From: Aureitalea sp. L0-47
Lineage (GTDB): Bacteria; Bacteroidota; Bacteroidia; Flavobacteriales; Flavobacteriaceae
DNA length: 64,000 bases
Direction: 5' to 3'
NCBI RefSeq assembly: GCF_026126405.1
Contig: NZ_JAFMTQ010000011.1
Coordinates: 1 to 64,000, forward strand
A program made the translations under genes and the position numbers. Under the pieces are notes generated by a model. It saw only the letters and a program-made list of their open reading frames with translations. It made no database searches and was not told the origin of the DNA. Positions 1-7,542 of the stretch are shown one piece after another (the first letter of the stretch is position 1; the number at the start of each line of letters is the position of its first letter).

Positions 1-155
1 CTACTTAGTTTAGTCATTTCGATATAGAATCAAGACGTTTCCGTCCCAATCCCATATACGCTGTCAATTTCAATATCTCAATGAACGTACCCCTTGCGAG
101 GCGTCTTTTCTTAACTCAAAAAAACAGCCAACATTCAAATCAGCCGTTTTTAGCG
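1..155 (-). ncRNA. Probable leader of an rRNA operon (16S just outside the window)
   Basis: Read on the minus strand, the segment downstream of the promoter at 160-191 contains, at 63-86, a stretch of the form GTTCATTGAGATATTGAAAT followed by TGACAGC. This resembles the conserved antitermination-type leader found before 16S rRNA in Flavobacteriaceae, as I remember it. No open reading frame of note is present. The mature 16S would lie at coordinates below 1, so it cannot be confirmed here. The assignment is pattern recall plus promoter strength. Confidence 0.55.
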
Positions 156-159
156 GGTG

Positions 160-191
160 CAAATATACAATCCCTTTTTTCATTTCACCAA
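160..191 (-). promoter_or_regulatory. Strong Bacteroidota promoter reading leftward
   Basis: On the minus strand a perfect -7 box TATATTTG occupies 167-160. A TTTTG with its TTG at 191-189 lies 21 nt upstream, matching the Bacteroidota TTG-N17-23-TANNTTTG pattern. It would start transcription near 155 and drive the rRNA-type leader. Confidence 0.6.
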
Positions 192-282
192 AACAAAATG
201 AAACTTTTTCGCTTCTTTTTTATTAACAATATTTAAATGCCTGAAAGCGATCTAATTAATCACATCATAAACTATTCAAAAT

Positions 283-384
283 GTGTTAGCGATAGGAGCG
301 GCATCCTCTATAGTAAAGTAACTCACTATAGAGATACAGCGTATAGCGCGGTCCTGTCGTGAGATCCTCTACTACAGGAAACAC
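283..384 (+). ncRNA. Structured RNA element, Flavo-1-like candidate
   Basis: A closing helix GTGTT (283-287) pairs with AACAC (380-384). Inside are two hairpins: a perfect 9-bp stem (306-314 with 325-333) and CCTGT/ACAGG (353-357 with 374-378). The single-stranded parts carry GATAGGAGCGGCATCC and GATACAGCGTATAGCGCGG, a signature I associate with a structured RNA recurring in Flavobacteriaceae (the Flavo-1 type). The stems are visible in the sequence; the family name is from memory. It lies between a minus-strand gene end and the rRNA-type promoter. Orientation is inferred from the signature. Confidence 0.5.
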
Positions 385-454
385 CCTAACAATAATAAAA
401 GAGCGAACTACTAAGATACATTAATTGCAGAAACTGGGCAAGTATTAAAACTGA

Positions 455-1153
455 TTACTTATTAACAGACTTGTCGTGCCAGTGAGAGGAAAGATCAAGG
501 TAGTTTATTTCGAAGGCTGGCTCCTGTCGTTTTAAAACATTGGCCTGGAAAGAGCGCTCCAGAATATCCTCTATCAGGTAATCTTCTTTTACTTCAAATG
601 GCTGGTATTCTTCCTTGAGTGAGATGTCGAACATACTGGCCGTTGTATTATACCAGAAGGCCCTCCAGCCTGTTCGTAGTTCCTTTACCAGGGCAAAAGC
701 GGTTCGACCCGTTTGCCGGTGAATGAGCTTTACCAGTATCTGCCCCTCGGTTCGTGTAAGCTTCTTAAGCTTATCGGAGAACTCCCCTTCTATGTATTTC
801 TGAACTCGCCTGGTATATCGCTTACGGTCCCTTTTGCGCTCCAGGGTTTTCATCCTGGCATTCATAACCTGTAAGCGTTCGGACGCCAGTTTTGCAAAAG
901 GATATACCTTGCGGGTCTTTCGCCTAAGTATCAGGTATCGCCTGCGGTCTTCTTTGGAATTGAATTCAAGCTTGTTGAGCAGTACTACTTCATCCAGATC
1001 GATATATTCCTTCGGAATGGTATCTCCTTCAATTATATAATAGAAAGTTTCTACACTATCCTTGTCAACCTGACTGATCTCTTTCAAGGTTTGAGAAAAT
1101 AGTGCCTGGGAAATCAGGAGAATTCCTATGCCTAAAATTTGTCTTATTTTCAT
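455..1153 (-). CDS. DUF4294 family secreted protein
   Basis: This 232-residue protein begins with a signal peptide (MKIRQILGIG, then a leucine-rich core ending near ALFSQ). That supports the ATG at 1153 rather than the longer reading frame beginning at 1195. The mature part is highly charged, with Arg/Lys-rich helical stretches and a segment RKVYPFAKLASERL typical of DUF4294 in Bacteroidota. The function of the family is not known. The gene ends about 70 bp from the structured RNA element and is divergent from the M42 peptidase gene. It is likely exported to the periplasm. Family call from memory; signal peptide seen directly. Confidence 0.75.
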   Translation of the reverse strand: MKIRQILGIGILLISQALFSQTLKEISQVDKDSVETFYYIIEGDTIPKEYIDLDEVVLLNKLEFNSKEDRRRYLILRRKTRKVYPFAKLASERLQVMNARMKTLERKRDRKRYTRRVQKYIEGEFSDKLKKLTRTEGQILVKLIHRQTGRTAFALVKELRTGWRAFWYNTTASMFDISLKEEYQPFEVKEDYLIEDILERSFQANVLKRQEPAFEINYLDLSSHWHDKSVNK

Positions 1154-1235
1154 TCTTGCAAGCATGCGAATACTTCTACGCGAAAACCATTCCAAAATTA
1201 CATAAATTGAAACGTCTCGCTATCTAATAAATTGC

Positions 1236-1243
1236 TAATTTTG
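1236..1243 (+). promoter_or_regulatory. -7 box for the M42 peptidase gene
   Basis: TAATTTTG fits TANNTTTG and lies 22 nt before the ATG at 1266. The nearest upstream TTG (1207-1209) is 26 nt away, slightly long for the -33 element. Confidence 0.4.
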
Positions 1244-1265
1244 GTTTTTCTGAAAATTACATTCT

Positions 1266-2351
1266 ATGGCACGATCTATATTGAATAAAAAATCACTCGA
1301 CTTCCTTGAAAAATATCTAAACAATGCCGCTCCCACCGGTTACGAATGGGACGGTCAAAAATTGTGGATGGATTACCTAAAGCCCTATGTGGACGAATTT
1401 ATCACCGATACCTACGGAACAGCTGTGGGGGTTATTAATCCCAAAGCGAAATACAAGGTCGTTATAGAAGGGCATGCCGATGAGATTTCATGGTACGTTA
1501 ATTATATAAGTGACAACGGACTCCTTTACGTGATCCGAAACGGGGGAAGTGATCACCAGATCGCCCCTTCCAAAGTGGTAAATATCCATACGGAAAAAGG
1601 AATCATCAAGGGGGTATTTGGCTGGCCAGCTATTCATACCCGTAGCCGGGCTAAAGAAGAACCGCCAAAACCTGAGAACATCTTTATAGACATAGGAGCA
1701 AAAGATAAAAAAGAAGTTGAAAAGATGGGTGTGCACGTGGGTTGTGTGATTACCTACCCGGACGAATTCCATACTCTGAACAAAGACAAGTTTGTATGTC
1801 GTGCCCTCGACAACCGAATGGGCGGATTTATGATCGCCGAAGTGGCTCGCCTGCTTCATCAGAACAAGAAGAAGCTCCCTTTCGGGTTGTACATCACTAA
1901 CTCGGTGCAGGAAGAGATAGGGCTTCGTGGCGCACAGATGATAGCAGAGCGTATTCAACCGGATGCGGCTATCGTTACCGATGTAACGCACGACACTACT
2001 ACCCCAATGATCGATAAGAAAAAACAAGGCTATGCGAAAATAGGTTCCGGACCGGTTATTGCCTACGCACCCGCTGTTCAGCAAAAATTAAGAGATCTTA
2101 TTATCAAAGCAGCAGAGACCAATGATATACCATTTCAAAGAGCTGCTCTTTCCAGGGCAACGGGAACAGATACCGATGCTTTCGCTTACAGTAATATGGG
2201 TGTGGCCAGTGCATTGATCTCGCTTCCACTGCGCTATATGCATACTACCGTTGAAATGGTTCACAAAAGTGATGTGGAGAATGTAATCAAACTTATCTAT
2301 GAGTCTTTACTCCAGCTAAAAAATGGGGAAACATTTAGCTATTTCGAGTAG
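1266..2351 (+). CDS. M42 family metallopeptidase (aminopeptidase)
   Basis: A 361-residue cytosolic di-metal aminopeptidase of the M42 (PepA/FrvX, glutamyl aminopeptidase) family, probably trimming peptides in a large oligomeric shell. The ligand set is visible: His70 in VIEGHADEIS, Asp182 in ALDNRMGG, Glu216-Glu217 in QEEIGLRG, Asp239 in VTDVTHD and a C-terminal His in YMHTTVEMV. Length matches the family. There is no signal peptide. The gene is monocistronic: its own promoter lies upstream and a strong terminator follows 23 nt after the stop. Substrate specificity cannot be read from the sequence. Confidence 0.92.
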   Translation: MARSILNKKSLDFLEKYLNNAAPTGYEWDGQKLWMDYLKPYVDEFITDTYGTAVGVINPKAKYKVVIEGHADEISWYVNYISDNGLLYVIRNGGSDHQIAPSKVVNIHTEKGIIKGVFGWPAIHTRSRAKEEPPKPENIFIDIGAKDKKEVEKMGVHVGCVITYPDEFHTLNKDKFVCRALDNRMGGFMIAEVARLLHQNKKKLPFGLYITNSVQEEIGLRGAQMIAERIQPDAAIVTDVTHDTTTPMIDKKKQGYAKIGSGPVIAYAPAVQQKLRDLIIKAAETNDIPFQRAALSRATGTDTDAFAYSNMGVASALISLPLRYMHTTVEMVHKSDVENVIKLIYESLLQLKNGETFSYFE

Positions 2352-2374
2352 ATATTTAGCTATGATATAATTTG

Positions 2375-2403
2375 AAAGGCTACCCTAATGGTAGCCTTTT
2401 TTT
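2375..2403 (+). terminator. Rho-independent terminator after the M42 gene
   Basis: A perfect 10-bp stem AAAGGCTACC (2375-2384), a 5-nt loop and GGTAGCCTTT (2390-2399), running into a T tract to 2403. It ends 25 nt before the next gene, which must therefore start from its own promoter or rely on readthrough. Confidence 0.85.
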
Positions 2404-2428
2404 ATCTTAGCCGGCAAATAGTCCTCGT

Positions 2429-3856
2429 TTGTTATTCAATTCTCTTGATTTTGGAGTTTTCCTGGTCATTGTATTTACGATGTACTGGGCTATTGGCAAT
2501 AAACGGCGCGTGGCTCAAAACGTACTGATCCTTATAGCGAGTTATATCTTCTACGGACTTTGGGACTGGCGTTTTCTGTCGCTTATCATAGGTAGCTCTC
2601 TGGTAGATTATATGGCCGCCCTTTACCTGCATCGATCCGATAAGAAAGGTATACGAAGATTTTGGATGGGGTTCAGCCTGTTCTGGAACCTGGGTGTGTT
2701 GTTCGTGTTCAAATACATGAACTTTTTCCTGGATAATTTTTATAGTCTATTCAACCTGGAAGTCATTCCCGGCGAATACACCATCTGGAATATCATTATA
2801 CCAGTTGGACTGAGTTTCTACACTTTTCAGACACTGGGGTATACCATCGATGTATACAGAAAGAAACTGGAGCCCACCACAAACCTTTTGAATTTCCTCT
2901 GTTTCGTTAGTTTTTTCCCCCAGTTGGTAGCAGGTCCCATTGAGCGCGCAAATTTCCTGTTACCTCAGTTTATGAAACAGCGAAATTTCGATTATACCAA
3001 AGCAAAAGATGGATTGCGACAGATCCTTTGGGGGCTATTCAAAAAAATACTCGTAGCTGACAAACTGGGAATTGCAGTGTCAATGGTTTTTAATGAGCCG
3101 GAAAATTACGGGACCTCAATGATGTGGTACGCATCATTATTGTTCTTTTTCCAGCTGTATTGTGATTTTTCCGGGTATACGGATATTGCTATAGGAACGG
3201 CAAAATTATTCGGATTTAAACTAAATATCAATTTCAAGACTCCATTTCTGAGCTTTAGTGTTCGCGATTTCTGGAGGCGATGGCATATCACACTTACCAA
3301 TTGGTTTATCGACTATGTATACAAACCTATTGTCTCTCGAGGAACAGAATCCAACAAACTACTTCCTGCCGTTGGTATTCTCTTCACCATGGTGTTGGTT
3401 GGTGCCTGGCACGGCGCGAACTGGACGTTCATCGTTTTCGGGCTAATTAATGGGTTGATCGTCATTGGCGAGCAGATCCCGTTATTCAAAGGAAAAATAA
3501 CACTTCATAAGAAATTGAAGTCATTACCCAAACCTGTTTCACTGCTGTATTTCTATTTTATCGCCACGGTAATGTGCATGTTCTTCCGATCCGAAGATAT
3601 AAGTCAGTCCTTTCTTATATTGAAACGAATGTTCACCTGGGTGCCAGGAGATTTCTCACTTTTAATTGGAGTGAAGATCATTTTCTTACTAATCATGTTA
3701 ATTGCTGAAACAGCTATGCGCCATTTGGATTTTCCTTTACAAAATTTGGAACTTAAGCTTCCGAGACCTGTTCGCTGGGCAGTGTATTATTTGCTAGTAT
3801 TTGGTATTATTCGATTTTATGAACCGCTTCAGGCGTTTATTTATTTTCAGTTTTAA
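2429..3856 (+). CDS. MBOAT family O-acyltransferase (AlgI/PatA-like)
   Basis: A 475-residue polytopic membrane protein of the membrane-bound O-acyltransferase family, which passes acyl (often acetyl) groups across the membrane to extracytoplasmic glycans. The N-terminus MLFNSLDFGVF is the classic AlgI-type start and is reached only from a TTG codon at 2429; the first ATG lies at codon 18 and would cut into that conserved segment. Conserved histidines are visible: His286 in RDFWRRWHITL and His328 in GAWHGANW. The next gene follows after 2 nt and encodes an SGNH-like partner, the usual arrangement for polysaccharide acetylation. The acceptor glycan is not known. Confidence 0.9.
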   Translation: MLFNSLDFGVFLVIVFTMYWAIGNKRRVAQNVLILIASYIFYGLWDWRFLSLIIGSSLVDYMAALYLHRSDKKGIRRFWMGFSLFWNLGVLFVFKYMNFFLDNFYSLFNLEVIPGEYTIWNIIIPVGLSFYTFQTLGYTIDVYRKKLEPTTNLLNFLCFVSFFPQLVAGPIERANFLLPQFMKQRNFDYTKAKDGLRQILWGLFKKILVADKLGIAVSMVFNEPENYGTSMMWYASLLFFFQLYCDFSGYTDIAIGTAKLFGFKLNINFKTPFLSFSVRDFWRRWHITLTNWFIDYVYKPIVSRGTESNKLLPAVGILFTMVLVGAWHGANWTFIVFGLINGLIVIGEQIPLFKGKITLHKKLKSLPKPVSLLYFYFIATVMCMFFRSEDISQSFLILKRMFTWVPGDFSLLIGVKIIFLLIMLIAETAMRHLDFPLQNLELKLPRPVRWAVYYLLVFGIIRFYEPLQAFIYFQF

Positions 3857-3858
3857 GT

Positions 3859-4788
3859 ATGCTTAGAAAGTTCGCAAAACATACCATCCTTTTCTTTATT
3901 CCGGTTATCATAGGCTGCGTGATATTGGAGGTTACCACTCGCAAGCTTCCCATGCGGTATACTTTTATTGCTGAACACCTTCAATCCAACAAAGATTCGA
4001 TACAGGTGCTGGCATTAGGTTCTTCCCAGATGAAAGATGCACTGAATCCCGAATGGCTAGATTTCCCAACGATTAATCTAGCCTCCACCAATCAGCATCT
4101 CAATACCGACTTCAAACTGTATAAGGGTCTTAAAGACAAGCTCCCTGCTCTCACAACAGTGGTGATGGAAGTTACTTACTCTCATTTGGAGTTAAATCAG
4201 AATGACAAAGAATTCTGGAAAAACAATATATTCTTTGAATATTACAATGTAAACTGTTTTGAACGACCTACATGGTTTAAGGACCGTCTCATCTTTTTCT
4301 CCAATCCGCCTTTCTACTCCGATGCTTTATATGATGAATACCTTACAGAAAAGAACGATGCTAGTTTTAATTCCTATGGGTATAACTTAAATAATTACCA
4401 GGGGGGCTTTAAAAGCAACAATTATGATATAGAAAGAATAGAGAACCTATCGTTTAAGATTACTACAAAAGAGAATCTGAGGGTTTTCGAGTTGAACAGT
4501 AATTATTTAATAAAAATGCTAGAAGAATTTGAGAAGGACGACCTGAACGTTGTAATAGTCTCTACTCCATTTCACCCTATCTATCTCGAAAAAATGAACA
4601 AAATCATTCTCAAGCGTCGCGACAGTGTACTCAGATTTGCCAAAACAAGATTCCCTAATGTTTCCCTACTGAATTTGGAAGCAGATACAACTACCTTCAA
4701 AACCAGGGACTATATCAACCACAACCACCTTAATACGGATGGATCCAGAAAATTTACTGCTATCCTGAATGATTTTCTTCGGAAATGA
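3859..4788 (+). CDS. SGNH-hydrolase-like membrane-anchored protein, MBOAT partner
   Basis: A 309-residue protein with an N-terminal membrane anchor (FAKHTILFFIPVIIGCVILE) and an extracytoplasmic domain. LALGSSQMKDALNP resembles SGNH block I (Gly-x-Ser), and NHNHLNTDGSRKF near the C-terminus resembles block V with its catalytic His; the usual Asp two or three residues before that His is Asn or unclear. It is translationally linked to the MBOAT gene and probably completes acyl transfer, as AlgJ/AlgX or DltD-type proteins do. The role is inferred from the pairing. Its stop lies 1 nt from the convergent symporter gene. Confidence 0.7.
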   Translation: MLRKFAKHTILFFIPVIIGCVILEVTTRKLPMRYTFIAEHLQSNKDSIQVLALGSSQMKDALNPEWLDFPTINLASTNQHLNTDFKLYKGLKDKLPALTTVVMEVTYSHLELNQNDKEFWKNNIFFEYYNVNCFERPTWFKDRLIFFSNPPFYSDALYDEYLTEKNDASFNSYGYNLNNYQGGFKSNNYDIERIENLSFKITTKENLRVFELNSNYLIKMLEEFEKDDLNVVIVSTPFHPIYLEKMNKIILKRRDSVLRFAKTRFPNVSLLNLEADTTTFKTRDYINHNHLNTDGSRKFTAILNDFLRK

Positions 4789-4789
4789 C

Positions 4790-6178
4790 CTACCCTTTTT
4801 TAAGTGTGTCGAAATAACGTTTAGCTTCCTTAATTACCTTGGGCGCCAGGATGATCGTTGCTATCATAGTAGGCAGTGCCATGATGGCGAAAAAGGTATC
4901 GATTAACTGAATCATCATATCAAGAGTAGTTGTGGCACCCAGGATAATACTGGCAATATAGATGTATTTGTAATAGGACGAATTCTTTACTCCGAAGAGG
5001 AACGACATACATTTAGTTCCGTAGTAAGAATAGGAGAAAAGCGATGAAATACTGAAAACCGCAATGCAAATTAACAGCAGATACTTCCCTATTCCCGGCA
5101 TCGTCTGAGTGAATGCCGAAGCAGTTAAAGAAACCCCATTATTACTTGTTGTTTCCCATACACCAGTTACCAAAATAGCAAGTGCTGTAAGCGTACAGAT
5201 CACAAGTGTATCGATAGCCGGACCCAACATAGCAACTAATCCTTCCCGAATAGGTTCATTAGTTTTGGCAGCTCCGTGCGCCATGGGAGCAGTTCCTATC
5301 CCCGCTTCATTGGAGAAGGCACCGCGCTTTATTCCTAATAATAATAATCCGCCAACCATGCCACCCAGGAATGCCTCTCCTTCGTAGAATGAGGCCGAAA
5401 AAGCATCTGTAAAAATGAGCCCAAGGTATTTAGGAACTACTTCATAGTTCATACCCAGGATCACCAGGACCATAATGAAATACAAGGCCACCATACTAGG
5501 TACTAATTTGGATGCCGTATTACTAATTCGGCTCAAACCACCCAATATTACCAATGAAGTGATTAAAACAAGCAGGATTCCCAAAGTTAAATTACTGTTC
5601 AAACCTGTATAAAATCCGGTAGGTTTCAGCACCAGGTCGTTGATAGCCTGGGTTAGTTGATTCACATTAAACACAGGCAAAGCGCCCACTAATCCTGCAA
5701 CACTGAAGATGACAGCAAGAAACTTCCATTTCCTGCCTAATCCTTCCACTATAAAATACATTGGACCGCCCTGAAGTTTGCCGGCACTATCTTTTCCTCG
5801 GAACATAACCGCCAGTGAGGCCGTGAAGAACTTAGTGGACATACCGATAACGGCACTCACCCACATCCAGAAAACTGCTCCGGGTCCGCCAATGGCAATC
5901 GCAACGGCCACACCGGAAATATTTCCCATGCCAACGGTGGCCGACAAAGCTGTTGTTAACGCCTGGAAATGACTTATCTCTCCCGCGTCATTCTCATTGT
6001 CATATTTTCCTCGCAGTACTGCGATGGCATGTCCGAAATATCGAAATGGCAGAAACTTGATCCGGATGATCATGTATAAACCACCACCAATGAGTAAAAT
6101 GAGCAAAGGAAGTCCCCATGCTATGGACTGCGCCTGTGAAGTCAGGCTCTCCAAATAAGCAATGATCTCGTCAAACAT
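4790..6178 (-). CDS. Alanine/glycine:cation symporter, AGCS family
   Basis: A 462-residue inner-membrane transporter with about 11 hydrophobic segments. It carries the AGCS signature TVGMGNISGVAVAIAIGGPG and a second conserved segment KRGAFSNEAGIGTAPMAHG, which identify sodium-coupled alanine/glycine uptake proteins (AlsT, DagA type). The start MFDEIIAYLESL, with a short amphipathic N-terminus before the first helix, is usual for the family. The gene is single, divergent from the PagL-like gene, and converges on the SGNH gene with no room for a terminator. Full length, nothing unusual. Confidence 0.92.
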   Translation of the reverse strand: MFDEIIAYLESLTSQAQSIAWGLPLLILLIGGGLYMIIRIKFLPFRYFGHAIAVLRGKYDNENDAGEISHFQALTTALSATVGMGNISGVAVAIAIGGPGAVFWMWVSAVIGMSTKFFTASLAVMFRGKDSAGKLQGGPMYFIVEGLGRKWKFLAVIFSVAGLVGALPVFNVNQLTQAINDLVLKPTGFYTGLNSNLTLGILLVLITSLVILGGLSRISNTASKLVPSMVALYFIMVLVILGMNYEVVPKYLGLIFTDAFSASFYEGEAFLGGMVGGLLLLGIKRGAFSNEAGIGTAPMAHGAAKTNEPIREGLVAMLGPAIDTLVICTLTALAILVTGVWETTSNNGVSLTASAFTQTMPGIGKYLLLICIAVFSISSLFSYSYYGTKCMSFLFGVKNSSYYKYIYIASIILGATTTLDMMIQLIDTFFAIMALPTMIATIILAPKVIKEAKRYFDTLKKG

Positions 6179-6237
6179 GCTGTGCTAATGTAAATTAAAT
6201 TTTAAAATTCAATTCAAATGATTTTATTTGTAATGGA

Positions 6238-7497
6238 ATGAACCGACTACTAACCGCATTCTTCATATTTCTAAGTTTCCAGTTGTACTGCCAGGAATTT
6301 CCTGAGGAGAAACGATCGAATTTTATATTCACGCCTGAATTTATGATTGGCTATACAACAGAGTCTAATGGATTATTCCCTGATAGAACCCTTCAGACGC
6401 AGTTACAGTTTAATTTTGGTTGGGATCATAGTTACAACCCACAGGAGTGGGCCAGAAGACTTAAGGGACCGAAGACCGGGATTTCAGTAGGATATACCGA
6501 CTTCGGAAATAAGGATAGCCTGGGAGGCGCTTTTACCCTGATGCCCTTCATTGAATTCGACATATTCCGAAGTAAACGTTTACGATCACTTGTTGGAATG
6601 GGGGGCTCCTATTTCACGAAGATCTACGACGAAATTGAGAATCCACGCAATCAGGCAGTTTCTACGGATGTAGCCTGGTCGTTCAGGGCGTTTATGCATT
6701 ACGACCTGTTTCAGGGGGAAAAGATCGACTGGCGTGCTGGAATTGGATACTTTCATCATTCCAACGGGCACACTCGTTTACCGAATCAGGGCTATAATTC
6801 CTTCTTAGTAAGTGTTTCCGCAGATGTTAAATCGAATGAACTCAAGGAGATTCCCCAGCTGAAAGATCCTTCTGATTTCCCAAGACGCGTAAACGATTAT
6901 GTTAGCTTTTATGGGAGTTACGGGCTAAATGTATTATCACTGGCCTACAACGATAAACGAGCAGTTTATACGGTTTCAGGTGAATATGGGAAAGTACTGA
7001 ACGGTATGTTCAGGGTGGGGATTGGTTTCTATTATCGTTACTACGAGCATTATTTCGATTACATCAATGACGAGGAATTCCTGGTTCGTGACGGCGAAGA
7101 GTTCGAGGAGTTTACGGATAACCCATGGTGGTATGCCTCGAATTTAGGGATTCACGCCAATGGAGAATTCACACTGAATCATATTGGTTTCAACGTACAG
7201 TTGGGGGTTAATATCCATAAACCGGCCTACGATATCGATTGGAGGATCAACCAGGGTTGGGACAATACTCCTCGTGAAATCCCACCTAATTTCATGCTGG
7301 GCGAATTTGATAGCAAGTATCGATTGAAAAAGACTCTGGCTTCGCGTATGGGCTTGAAGTACTATGTTTTCGACACCAGTAAGGAACCTGTCAACAATAT
7401 TTACTTCGGATTACATATCAATGCAAATGGTGGCCAGGCCGATTTTACCGATCTAAGTATTGGGTATGTTTACAACTTCAATTACCGCGAAAGATAA
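6238..7497 (+). CDS. Acyloxyacyl hydrolase / PagL-like outer-membrane protein
   Basis: A 419-residue protein with a signal peptide (MNRLLTAFFIFLSFQLYCQ) and alternating aromatic beta-strand patterns of an outer-membrane barrel. The segment GYFHHSNGH, residues about 171-179, carries the His-x-Ser-Asn pattern that forms the active site of PagL lipid A 3-O-deacylases (His173/His174, Ser175, Asn176). Bacteroidota homologues are usually labelled acyloxyacyl hydrolase. At 419 residues it is more than twice the length of classical PagL, so it may have extra strands or a second barrel-like half. Lipid A remodelling is a reasonable guess; activity is unproven. Confidence 0.72.
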   Translation: MNRLLTAFFIFLSFQLYCQEFPEEKRSNFIFTPEFMIGYTTESNGLFPDRTLQTQLQFNFGWDHSYNPQEWARRLKGPKTGISVGYTDFGNKDSLGGAFTLMPFIEFDIFRSKRLRSLVGMGGSYFTKIYDEIENPRNQAVSTDVAWSFRAFMHYDLFQGEKIDWRAGIGYFHHSNGHTRLPNQGYNSFLVSVSADVKSNELKEIPQLKDPSDFPRRVNDYVSFYGSYGLNVLSLAYNDKRAVYTVSGEYGKVLNGMFRVGIGFYYRYYEHYFDYINDEEFLVRDGEEFEEFTDNPWWYASNLGIHANGEFTLNHIGFNVQLGVNIHKPAYDIDWRINQGWDNTPREIPPNFMLGEFDSKYRLKKTLASRMGLKYYVFDTSKEPVNNIYFGLHINANGGQADFTDLSIGYVYNFNYRER

Positions 7498-7542
7498 AGG
7501 CCTCCCATTTCTGAAAGACCTTCGAATAAATTGCAATTATGT

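Noticed and set aside
1488-2084. 198-codon minus-strand open frame inside the M42 peptidase gene
   Set aside because: Shadow of a well-supported gene; composition is low-complexity aromatic and it has no start context.
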